This document shows positions 1 through 7,115 of a stretch of 17,155 nt of DNA, one piece after another. Made by a program: the position numbers and the translations under genes. Below the pieces are notes generated by a model. The model made no database searches. It saw only the letters and a list, made by a program, of their open reading frames with translations, and was not told the DNA's origin. How positions within the stretch are numbered: position 1 is the stretch's first letter; each line of letters opens with the position of its first letter. This DNA is from an uncultured Collinsella sp. (GTDB lineage Bacteria; Actinomycetota; Coriobacteriia; Coriobacteriales; Coriobacteriaceae), in contig CAAFUK010000023.1 in assembly GCA_900766165.1 (NCBI GenBank), positions 1 through 17,155 of the forward strand, read 5' to 3'.

Positions 1-10
1 ATAGCCTCCT

Positions 11-85
11 CGTAAGTTGCGGGGAAATAAGGGATGTTTATTCAACTAAAAACGTAAGACAGTCCCTATTTCACCGCAACTTAGG
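11..85. repeat. Left-edge palindromic repeat, family II
   Basis: Two arms of about 25 bases (about 11-36 and 62-85) are near-perfect inverted copies around a central spacer of about 25 bases rich in A and T. The shared core is GTAAGTTGCGG on the left and CCGCAACTTA on the right, continuing into GAAATAAGGGA and TCCCTATTTC. The element ends 5 bases beyond the stop codon of the minus-strand lipid kinase, so it could act as a bidirectional transcription end or an RNA-stabilising hairpin. It has no clean U-tract. A related CCTAAGTTGC sequence lies at the other edge of the window, so it is probably a dispersed chromosomal repeat rather than a gene-specific terminator. Confidence 0.65.
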
Positions 86-90
86 TGGGG

Positions 91-1053
91 TTAGCGGGTG
101 AGGTGCCAGACGTGGAGGGCGCCGCTGAGGATGTCGACCTCGATGCGCGAGGCGACGATGGGCTCGCCGTCGGCCTGGATGGGGTAGTCGGGCTCCTCGA
201 ACGTGAGCTCGGCATGGCGGCAGCGGCGCATGCGAATCGGCGGCAGTTTGGTATGGTGGCCGTCTTTGGCCGAAAGGAACATTGGCAGGGCTACCGCGCG
301 CGGAACGGGGCCGCAGGCGTAGCAGACGTCGAGCATGCCGTCGCAGGGGTCGGCATCGGGGCAGATGCGATAGCCCGAGCCATAGGTAGGACCCAGCTGA
401 ATCGCCATGATGATCGCCCTCACGCGCTCGGCGGGCGCCCCGTCAAAGCTGACTGTCATGGGGTAGTTGCGATAGCGCAGACCAAACTGCTCAAGTCCCG
501 AGAGGGTGTAGAGCGGAGCACCCGTCAGGCCGGTCTTTTTGCGCAGCTCGGTGGTGCCAAGGCCGATGGCGGCATCGATGCCGATCGAAAGCGTCTGGTC
601 GAAGTACTCAACGGTAGCCTCGCCGCTGCCGCTCGCAGGGCTCCACGAGCGAATGCGCCCGATGTCCTGACGCTGCAGCTCGCAGGTGAGCAGTGCGCCA
701 AAATCCTTGCCGGAGAAATCGTCGATGCCGAGCGTTTGGGCAAAATCGTTGCCGGAGCCCACGGGCAGGACGGCAAGAGCAGGGCGGGCGTCCTCCTTTT
801 GCGTCATAAGCCCATTGACGACCTCGTGGATCACGCCGTCGCCGCCGAGTGCGATAACGGTGCGATAGTCCGTTGCCTGGGCGGCCAGCTCCTTGGCGTG
901 TCCCATGCGCTCGGTCAGCACCAGGTCAAACTGGGATGCGCGTGCAGTCATGTCCAAAAAGCGCTGCAGGCGCTCGGCAACTTCGCGCGCCGCACCCGAC
1001 TGGGCGGCTGGGTTGGCGATGATGAGCGTGCGACCAAAATCAGTTGCGTGCAT
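91..1053 (-). CDS. Diacylglycerol kinase / sphingosine-kinase-type lipid kinase
   Basis: This cytoplasmic or membrane-associated lipid kinase (DagK/YegS/LCB5 family) would phosphorylate diacylglycerol or a related lipid using ATP. In the 320-residue product the nucleotide-binding motifs are plain: ANPAAQSG near residues 13-20, the glycine-rich LGGDGVIHEVVNG at 69-81, and PVGSGNDFA at 97-105. The C-terminal half has the beta-rich family pattern ending in a typical QADGE segment. Length is normal for the family. The chosen ATG (complement of 1051-1053) has GGGAG seven bases upstream. An earlier in-frame ATG at 1125 would add 24 residues without a good ribosome binding site. It lies 87 bp downstream of the CLC gene on the same strand and may be co-transcribed with it. 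The exact lipid substrate cannot be told. Confidence 0.85.
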   Translation of the reverse strand: MHATDFGRTLIIANPAAQSGAAREVAERLQRFLDMTARASQFDLVLTERMGHAKELAAQATDYRTVIALGGDGVIHEVVNGLMTQKEDARPALAVLPVGSGNDFAQTLGIDDFSGKDFGALLTCELQRQDIGRIRSWSPASGSGEATVEYFDQTLSIGIDAAIGLGTTELRKKTGLTGAPLYTLSGLEQFGLRYRNYPMTVSFDGAPAERVRAIIMAIQLGPTYGSGYRICPDADPCDGMLDVCYACGPVPRAVALPMFLSAKDGHHTKLPPIRMRRCRHAELTFEEPDYPIQADGEPIVASRIEVDILSGALHVWHLTR

Positions 1054-1140
1054 GGGGCGACTCCCGGCGTATGACGTGACGGTGCGGTCGCGCTCAGGTC
1101 GAATTACCCCCGATTGTGGCTGCACGGCGAATACTTACGT

Positions 1141-2562
1141 CTACTCTATCAGGTCGTTGTGGCGCTCGATAGCATCCGCTACCGTACCGCCCTCATCCAC
1201 AATAAGTGAACGGCGCTTGGGTGAGATGATGCGCTGGGCGGGGTACACGCCGCGGTGCCCGCCGGTTAGGTAGCTGATAAAGGCCACGATGACAAAGAAC
1301 CCGGCGGCCGTGCCGTGGAACAGGTCGATGGCCATCATGCAGGTGGTGATGGGCACGTTGAGGCCGGCACAGAACACGCCGAGCATGCCCAGCGCCGCCA
1401 GAAAGCTGGGGTCGATTCCGACGAGGCAACCGATCCAGCCGCCGAGCGCCGCACCGATGCCAAACAGGGGCGTGACCTCGCCGCCTTGGAAGCCCGCGCC
1501 CAAGGTAAGCGCTGTGACGACCAACTTGATGGCTGCGTCCGCCAGGGTGGTGTTGCCGGCAAATCCGGCACCGGAAAGCCACGTGGAAAGGCCGGCGTAG
1601 TCCCAGGCGTCGAGGAGGGCATAGGCAGCCAAAACCACGAGTGCGCCTATAAGTGCGCGAACGAGATAATTGGTGATAAAGCGACCGTACAGGCTCTTGA
1701 CGGTTCGAACCGACCACGCAAAGAGGCGTGCCGTCAGACCGAAGATGATGGCGCTGATAACAACGATGACGACCGTTTTGGGCGTCATGGCGGGAACGCT
1801 GGCGATGACATTCGCTTCGTACTCGGTACCCAGGGCGATTGATGTAAAGTAGCCGGTAAACGAGGCGACCAGGCAGTAAATGCCCGCGGTGTAGTCAATC
1901 TTGCCGATAAAGCACATCTCCATGCCAAAGAAAGCTCCGGCAAGGGGCGAACCGAATACGGCACCAAAGGCCGACGAGATGCCGGCGAGCATGAGGTCGT
2001 GGTGGTCATGCTTTTTGAGGTGGGCGAGGCTCGAGATGTTGCTGGCGATGGTGCCGCCGATCTGCACCGCGGCCCCCTCGCGACCGGCCGATCCGCCCGT
2101 TAGGTGCGTGAGCGTGGAGCACACAAACGTGAGGACGGCCATGCGCATATGGATGAGGCGTGTGCCCAGAGCGGAGTCGATGACCAGGTTGTTGCCACGC
2201 TTTGCGGCGAGACCGTGGTTCTTGTAGACCCATGCGGTGGCAACGCCCACAACGGGAAGCAAGGCGTAGACCCACACTTGGTGCTCGCGATAGTCGGTCG
2301 CGATATTCAGCGAGGCCAAAAACGCCCAAGCGGCAACGCCCATGGCGAGCGAGACGATGACGACGAGTGCGAGCAACTTGGCGCTCGCGAGTAGGTTGCG
2401 GGCGTTGCGGCGCGTGTCGGCAGCCAAGAGATGCTCGGAGCGGGTGAGCTGATGCCTGCCTGCCGTGATGACGTCGTTCAGGGAGAAAAAACCGCCGTCG
2501 TCGAGCGGCTGGGAATGATCTTGCGCTTCGTTTGCGCTTTCGGGTTTGTCGGTAAAAGCCAT
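1141..2562 (-). CDS. CLC-family anion channel/antiporter, possibly fluoride type
   Basis: This is a polytopic membrane protein of the CLC family with 473 residues, a normal length for the transport core without a CBS tail. The diagnostic GREGA lies at residues 160-164, with Glu162 at the gating-glutamate position. A helix-N motif GGEVTPLF lies at 360-367. The usual GSGIP anion-binding motif is not seen; in its place is RGNNL at 122-126. From memory of the family, GNNL, GGSAGREG and GGEVTPLF together are typical of the fluoride-exporting CLC-F clade rather than chloride transporters; this is an inference. The ATG chosen (complement of 2560-2562) has AGAGGA five bases upstream. The first 55 or so residues are polar and precede the first membrane helix. 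No crcB-type fluoride riboswitch is visible upstream. Confidence 0.88.
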   Translation of the reverse strand: MAFTDKPESANEAQDHSQPLDDGGFFSLNDVITAGRHQLTRSEHLLAADTRRNARNLLASAKLLALVVIVSLAMGVAAWAFLASLNIATDYREHQVWVYALLPVVGVATAWVYKNHGLAAKRGNNLVIDSALGTRLIHMRMAVLTFVCSTLTHLTGGSAGREGAAVQIGGTIASNISSLAHLKKHDHHDLMLAGISSAFGAVFGSPLAGAFFGMEMCFIGKIDYTAGIYCLVASFTGYFTSIALGTEYEANVIASVPAMTPKTVVIVVISAIIFGLTARLFAWSVRTVKSLYGRFITNYLVRALIGALVVLAAYALLDAWDYAGLSTWLSGAGFAGNTTLADAAIKLVVTALTLGAGFQGGEVTPLFGIGAALGGWIGCLVGIDPSFLAALGMLGVFCAGLNVPITTCMMAIDLFHGTAAGFFVIVAFISYLTGGHRGVYPAQRIISPKRRSLIVDEGGTVADAIERHNDLIE

Positions 2563-2591
2563 ACGTTCCTCTTTTAGGTTGCAACGCAAGC

Positions 2592-2597
2592 ATTATA
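2592..2597 (-). promoter_or_regulatory. Putative -10 element for the CLC gene
   Basis: On the minus strand the sequence reads TATAAT, a perfect -10 hexamer, about 30 bases upstream of the CLC start codon. No convincing -35 hexamer lies 16-18 bases further upstream, so the promoter is inferred mainly from the -10 and its position. Confidence 0.45.
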
Positions 2598-2709
2598 AAA
2601 CGCGATAAACGCGACGAGCCGGTGGGTTGGTTTCCATTCTGTTTCGCTGCCTGCAACCGACAGGTGTATTTGCGGGTACAGGCCGAGTCGCGGTCGTGCG
2701 TCGGGGGAT

Positions 2710-2715
2710 TATACT
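2710..2715 (+). promoter_or_regulatory. Putative -10 element for moeA
   Basis: TATACT lies 57 bases upstream of the moeA start, in the divergent region between clc and moeA. A -35 match is not evident. A hairpin CGGCGC/GCGCCG (2734-2739 with 2749-2754) would form in the leader just before the ribosome binding site, and it could modulate translation. Confidence 0.35.
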
Positions 2716-2772
2716 GAGACAAGCATAAAGAATCGGCGCCCCTGTTGTGCGCCGTGGCATTAAGAGGTGCAT

Positions 2773-4035
2773 ATGGCAGAGAAACTCATTCCGCTGGATG
2801 ACGCACAGTCGATTGTCCTGTCGCACGTTGCTCCGACCGATCTCGTCGAGATTCCCGTGTGGCAGGCCACCGGTCTTCCCTTGGCCGAGGACGCGGTGGC
2901 CGATATTGACATCTCGCCGTTTGCCAACAGCGCTATGGACGGATATGCCGTGCGCTCGGCGGACTTGGCACAGGCATCTGGCGAGGTGCCGGTGACGCTC
3001 GACGTTATCGGACACGAGGCCGCGGGTCATGTGTTTGGGGGCACAATCGGCGCGGGCGAGACAGTCCGCATCATGACGGGCGCGCCGGTACCCGAAGGTG
3101 CCGATGCCGTGGTGAAGTACGAGATCGTCGACGTGCTCGATGGCGACGGCAACGAGGGCTCGCACGTTCGCTTCTCGGCGCCTGCCAGGGTAGGGGAGAA
3201 CGTTCGCTCTGCCGCTGAGGAGGCCCATGCCGGCGATGTCGTGATGCACGCCGGCGAGGTTGTGGCTCCGGCGGGCGCGGGTCTGCTGGCAAGCGCCGGA
3301 TACGCGAGTGTGAAGGTGCACGCTGCCCCCCGTGTGGGCATCATCTCGCTGGGCACGGAGCTGGTCGCACCGAGTAACGTGCCGGCGCGCGGGCAGATTC
3401 GCGACTCCAATTCGTCGGCGTTGATGGCCGAGGCACTCGATGCCGGTGCCGAGCCCGTGTTCTACGGCATTGCGCCCGATGATGAGCAGGCGATCGCCGA
3501 GCTGGTGCATCGTGCCGTGCAGGAGTGCGATTTTGTCATTACGAGCGGTGGCGCCTCGGCGGGCGATTACGATTTCGTGACGGCGCTCGTCCGGCGCGAG
3601 GGCGAGGCACTGTTTGACCGCATCTCGATGCGTCCGGGCAAGGCCATTACGTTTGGCTTGCTCGCAGGTAAGCCCTACCTGGGGCTTTCAGGCAATCCGG
3701 CCGCGGCGTATGTAGGCTTTGAGATGCTTGCCCGTCCAGCGATCCGTAAGATGCGCGGCTTTGCCGAGGGCGTGCGTCCCGTGCAGCAGGCGACGCTCAC
3801 GCACGGCGTGAAAAAGCGACAACATCGCCGCTTCTTCGATCGCGCCACGGTTTTGCGCGACCCCGAGACCGGTGAGTTGTTGGTGACCGAGGCCAAGACG
3901 CAGAATTCGGCGCTGCTCGGCACGATGCAGCGGGCCAACTGCCTGCTGCGTATTGACGAAGGACCGTGCGAGCTCAAGGCGGGCGACGTCGTGGATGTCG
4001 TGCGTGTCGACCTGCCTGAGGACACGGTGCTATAG
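2773..4035 (+). CDS. moeA: Molybdopterin molybdotransferase MoeA
   Basis: MoeA inserts molybdate into adenylylated molybdopterin, the last common step of molybdenum cofactor synthesis in the cytoplasm. The 420-residue length matches the family. The signature PFANSAMDGYAV is at residues 49-60 and MTGAPVPEGADAVV at 101-114. The molybdopterin-binding domain begins with GIISLGTEL near 189-197 and contains TSGGASAGDYD at 258-268. MRPGKAITFG (286-295) and GLSGNPAAA (304-312) follow, and the C-terminal domain IV spans about 335-420. The ATG at 2773 is preceded by AAGAGGTG; a GTG two codons earlier is possible but would sit in the ribosome binding site. The mog/moaB-type gene follows after 10 bp, so the two form an operon. 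Confidence 0.95.
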   Translation: MAEKLIPLDDAQSIVLSHVAPTDLVEIPVWQATGLPLAEDAVADIDISPFANSAMDGYAVRSADLAQASGEVPVTLDVIGHEAAGHVFGGTIGAGETVRIMTGAPVPEGADAVVKYEIVDVLDGDGNEGSHVRFSAPARVGENVRSAAEEAHAGDVVMHAGEVVAPAGAGLLASAGYASVKVHAAPRVGIISLGTELVAPSNVPARGQIRDSNSSALMAEALDAGAEPVFYGIAPDDEQAIAELVHRAVQECDFVITSGGASAGDYDFVTALVRREGEALFDRISMRPGKAITFGLLAGKPYLGLSGNPAAAYVGFEMLARPAIRKMRGFAEGVRPVQQATLTHGVKKRQHRRFFDRATVLRDPETGELLVTEAKTQNSALLGTMQRANCLLRIDEGPCELKAGDVVDVVRVDLPEDTVL

Positions 4036-4045
4036 GAGGAATGCT

Positions 4046-4525
4046 ATGGAGTTGAAGATTTCGATTGTGACGTGCTCGGATACGCGCGATCTTGCCCAGG
4101 ACGAGGCTGGAGCCGCACTCGAGGAACTCATCATGGCGCAGGGCTGGACGGTTGCCTCACATGTGGTCGTGCGCGACGACGCTAGCGAGATCGGTGATGC
4201 CATTGTGGAAGCCGCCGATGAGTGCCACGCCAATGTTGTGCTCACCTGCGGCGGCACGGGGCTTTCGATGCGCGATGTGACGCCCGAGGCGACGCGTGCC
4301 GTCTGCGACCGCGATGTGCCGGGCATTGCAGAGGCAATCCGTGCGTATTCCATGACCAAGACGCGCCGCGCTATGCTCTCGCGCGCCGTGTGCATGCAGC
4401 GTGGGCATACACTTGTCATCAACTTTCCGGGATCTACGAAAGCGGCCCGCGAAAGCTGGGAGGCCGTGAGCGACCAGTTGGAGCATGCGGCCCAAATGAC
4501 GGCGGGCGGTGGGCACGCCAAATAA
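4046..4525 (+). CDS. mog: MogA/MoaB-family molybdopterin adenylyltransferase
   Basis: This small cytoplasmic enzyme (159 residues) of the MogA/MoaB family adenylylates molybdopterin, giving the substrate used by MoeA. The family motif GGTGLSMRDVTPEAT is at residues 69-83 and INFPGSTKA at 125-133, in the expected order. An AGGAGG ribosome binding site at 4034-4039 overlaps the moeA stop codon, so translation of the two genes is probably coupled. Members of this length are often called MogA in actinobacteria and MoaB elsewhere. Sequence alone does not settle which name applies, but the pairing with moeA supports the Moco role. A terminator follows 13 bases after the stop. Confidence 0.9.
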   Translation: MELKISIVTCSDTRDLAQDEAGAALEELIMAQGWTVASHVVVRDDASEIGDAIVEAADECHANVVLTCGGTGLSMRDVTPEATRAVCDRDVPGIAEAIRAYSMTKTRRAMLSRAVCMQRGHTLVINFPGSTKAARESWEAVSDQLEHAAQMTAGGGHAK

Positions 4526-4538
4526 GCGCACTACCTGC

Positions 4539-4573
4539 GGCGGAGCGACCTTACGGGCTGCTCCGCCTTTTTA
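4539..4573 (+). terminator. Rho-independent terminator after moeA-mog
   Basis: GGCGGAGC at 4539-4546 pairs perfectly with GCTCCGCC at 4560-4567. The loop is 13 bases and a run of five T follows. It closes the moeA-mog operon and separates it from modABC. Confidence 0.85.
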
Positions 4574-4620
4574 TGCAGCGACAGTGCAGCCGTCTCGGGG
4601 TTATCGGTAAAAGAAATTTA

Positions 4621-4668
4621 TTAGGCGAGAAGTAATTATCACAAACATTATTCGCGCCTAAGTATAAT
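4621..4668 (+). promoter_or_regulatory. modABC promoter with inverted-repeat operator candidate
   Basis: TATAAT at 4663-4668 is a perfect -10, 61 bases before the modA start. Immediately upstream are two inverted copies, TTAGGCGAGAA (4621-4631) and TTCGCGCCTAA (4651-4661), matching at 10 of 11 positions. Their centres are 30 bp apart, about three helical turns. The copies sit where the -35 and the region just before the -10 would be, and no good -35 is seen. This is what a regulator site would look like, for instance a molybdate-responsive repressor, but the bases do not match the E. coli ModE consensus that I remember. Confidence 0.5.
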
Positions 4669-4728
4669 CTAGTAACAGAATAAAGCCCGCGGTGGGGTGC
4701 CCGGGCATAGCGTTTGAAAGGGCTGAAC

Positions 4729-5601
4729 ATGTTCGATATGGTTTCTCGCCGCGGATTCATCTCGCTTTCTGCCGCCGCTGCTGCCGGCCTTGGTCTTGCC
4801 GGCTGCTCGGGCGGCAAGACGTCCGAGCCGGCCGGATCCGATGCCGGTTCTGCTAAGGCATCTTCCAAGAAAGCTGTCGAGCTGCAGGTCTTTGCCGCCA
4901 ACTCGCTCGAGAAGGCGCTGCCCGAGGTTCAGGAGCTTTACACCGAGCAGACCGGCACCACGTTTGCCGACACGCAGTTTAAGGCGTCTGGCGACCTTGT
5001 CGAGCAGATGCGCGCCGGTGCCGCCGTCGACGTGCTCATCACGGCCTCCAAGGGCACCATGGACGACGCCGAAGCCGCCGATCTCGTCGACGCCGACACG
5101 CGTGAGGACATGTTTGTCAACGACCTTGTGATCGTTCGCGCCGAGGGCTCCGATACTAAGGTCGAGGCCATCGCCGACGTCGCGAACCTGGACGGCAAGA
5201 TCGCCATCGGCGATGCCAAGACCGTCCCCGCCGGCAAGTACGCCAACCAGGCGCTGGCTTCCGTGTGCCTCTACACCGGTACCGAGGGCGATGACGGTGA
5301 GTATGCGCCCGAGATTGCTGACAAGGTCGCACTGGCCGACAAGGTCGGTACCGCTGCCGCCTACGTCTCTACGGGCGACTGCGTGGCTGGCTTTGTCTAC
5401 AGCTCCGACATCTTCCGCTATGACGGCATCGAGGAGGCCTTCGTGTGCCCCGAGGATTCGCACAAACCCATCGTGTACCCGGGTGCCGTTGCCGAGAGCT
5501 CCGAGCATGCCGACGAGGCCAAGGCGTTTATCGACTTTTGCCTGACCAACAAGAAGGCGCAGAAGATTTGGGCGAAGTACGGCTTTGAGCTTTCCGCGTA
5601 G
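4729..5601 (+). CDS. modA: Molybdate-binding lipoprotein ModA
   Basis: ModA captures molybdate (or tungstate) outside the membrane and delivers it to ModB. The 290-residue precursor starts with a twin-arginine type signal (SRRGFI, residues 6-11). A hydrophobic stretch follows, then the lipobox LAGC with Cys26 as the lipid-anchored residue, so it is predicted to be a Tat-exported surface lipoprotein. After a Ser/Ala/Lys linker the mature domain shows the ModA pattern: VFAANSLEKALPEV, then FKASGDLVEQMRAGAAVDVL, then GKIAIGDAKTVPAGKYA. The ATG at 4729 has AAAGGG six bases upstream; an ATG three codons later is less well placed. It is the first gene of modABC. Confidence 0.93.
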   Translation: MFDMVSRRGFISLSAAAAAGLGLAGCSGGKTSEPAGSDAGSAKASSKKAVELQVFAANSLEKALPEVQELYTEQTGTTFADTQFKASGDLVEQMRAGAAVDVLITASKGTMDDAEAADLVDADTREDMFVNDLVIVRAEGSDTKVEAIADVANLDGKIAIGDAKTVPAGKYANQALASVCLYTGTEGDDGEYAPEIADKVALADKVGTAAAYVSTGDCVAGFVYSSDIFRYDGIEEAFVCPEDSHKPIVYPGAVAESSEHADEAKAFIDFCLTNKKAQKIWAKYGFELSA

Positions 5602-5669
5602 TGCGGCTTGGCGCGATAATTCCATCGTTTTGTGTTTTACTCCGTCCTTGTATTCTCTTGGAGCTTTTC

Positions 5670-7112
5670 GTGCTTAATAGATTCCGCATGCTTGTCGCCT
5701 GTGCTTTGACCTTCGCACTTTGCTGGGTGCCGGGATTTGCATTTGCTGGGGACGCTGCGGACGGGGCCCAGAACGCTGCGACCGCCCATGGGCTTTCCTA
5801 TGGGATCGAGGGTTTTGAGCGGTTGGCCAAGGGGACCGCTCGTGCCATGGAGGGCCAGCCTGAGGGCTATCGGTTTCTCGTTGACGAGGACGTGGACCTT
5901 GTAGTGGCGCCTGCTGCCGATCGCGTTGTGGTGTGGATGTCGCCCAAGGCGGTCGAGAAGTATGGGTTGGATCCGCAGGATAACGAGTGCGTATCGGGTC
6001 TCAAGGCCCTCGTCTGTGAGCTCGACAGCGCAAACTGCATGGGAGGTACGCAGCTAGGGGACGTTGATCTTCCTTGGTATGTCACGGCGGAAACAACGTT
6101 TGATGCCGGTGGGTATACCTATGGCTTTGACGAGCGCAGTGCGGATGGGGACCGCTATGTGGTGATTGCATCAGCCTCGGGTGATGCCATGGGCGGCGCG
6201 CGTTGGCTTGATAGCGCTCAAATGGTAGAAGCGTCGTCTGTCGTGTTGCGGGACGAGCAGGGGCCCTTGACCTCTCTGGCCTCCTTTTTGGGCGACATCG
6301 ACTATCGCCCGTTTTGGGTGTCCATTAAAACGAGCGGCCTTGCTCTGGTAATCGCGTTTGCGCTGGGCCTGTTCGCCGCGTGGAAGACTATGGGTGCCTC
6401 GAGCCGCATCAAGGGCCTGCTCGACTCGGTCTTTACCATTCCTATGGTGCTGCCGCCCACGGTCTGCGGCTTTCTGCTCCTCATGCTGTTTGGCCGCTCG
6501 ACCGGGGTGGGCCAGTGGCTTATCGCGCACGGCGTCTCGATCGTCTTTACGTGGCCCGCGGCGGTGATATCTGCCGTGGTTGTGTCGTTCCCGCTCGTCT
6601 ATCGTACGGCACTCGGAGCCTTCGAGAGCCTCGACACGCAGATGCTCGATGCGGCGCGAACCCTGGGATGGTCCGAGCGTCGCATCTTTACCAAGCTTAT
6701 GATGCCGCTTGGCTGGCCCTCGATTGCCGCCGGCACGGTGCTCGCCTTTGCCCGCGCGATGGGCGAGTTTGGTTGCACGCTGTTCTTTGCAGGCAACTAT
6801 GCCGGCATTACGCAGACCATTCCCATTGCGATTTACTTTGAGTGGATGGGCGGTAACACGTCGGTGGCCCTCTTTTGGGTCGCCGTCGTGATCGTGTTCA
6901 GTTTCCTGGTCATCCTGTTCATCAACATGTACACGGCGCATTCGCAAAAGTATCGCGAGCGTGGTCTCTCCCGTGCGGAGCGCAAGCACGCCAAAGATCT
7001 TGCCGGACAGGGCGATTCGCTCGATCCGGCGGGCGGCGATGCCTTGCGTATCGATCGCGAGGCGCTGGCCGAGCTCATGCGCGATGATGCGGCGCAGCAG
7101 GGAGGTCGATAA
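5670..7112 (+). CDS. modB: Molybdate permease ModB with extra exported N-terminal domain
   Basis: The C-terminal half (about residues 213-440) is a clear ModB permease. It has a hydrophobic segment at about 215-235, then FTIPMVLPPTVCGFLLL, the ATPase-contacting EAA loop around AARTLGWSERRIF, and FARAMGEFG before the last helices. Ordinary ModB proteins are about 225 residues; this one is 480. Residues 1-26 look like a type I signal peptide ending AFA before Gly27. Residues 27 to about 212 are a soluble domain I do not recognise, with three cysteines at 107, 116 and 123. E. coli ModB is thought to have its N-terminus outside, so this domain would face ModA. The GTG at 5670 has GGAG six bases upstream. 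A GTG at 5601 overlapping the modA stop has no ribosome binding site. The modC start is 3 bp downstream. Confidence 0.88.
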   Translation: MLNRFRMLVACALTFALCWVPGFAFAGDAADGAQNAATAHGLSYGIEGFERLAKGTARAMEGQPEGYRFLVDEDVDLVVAPAADRVVVWMSPKAVEKYGLDPQDNECVSGLKALVCELDSANCMGGTQLGDVDLPWYVTAETTFDAGGYTYGFDERSADGDRYVVIASASGDAMGGARWLDSAQMVEASSVVLRDEQGPLTSLASFLGDIDYRPFWVSIKTSGLALVIAFALGLFAAWKTMGASSRIKGLLDSVFTIPMVLPPTVCGFLLLMLFGRSTGVGQWLIAHGVSIVFTWPAAVISAVVVSFPLVYRTALGAFESLDTQMLDAARTLGWSERRIFTKLMMPLGWPSIAAGTVLAFARAMGEFGCTLFFAGNYAGITQTIPIAIYFEWMGGNTSVALFWVAVVIVFSFLVILFINMYTAHSQKYRERGLSRAERKHAKDLAGQGDSLDPAGGDALRIDREALAELMRDDAAQQGGR

Positions 7113-7115
7113 GCT

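Noticed and set aside
85..1074. Long plus-strand open frame opposite the lipid kinase
   Set aside because: The minus strand carries clear GGDG and GSGND kinase motifs and a ribosome binding site; the plus frame has none.
2563..2766. Fluoride or molybdenum-cofactor riboswitch in the clc-moeA divergent region
   Set aside because: No conserved crcB-motif or Moco-aptamer features were seen on either strand; only short hairpins and -10 elements are present.
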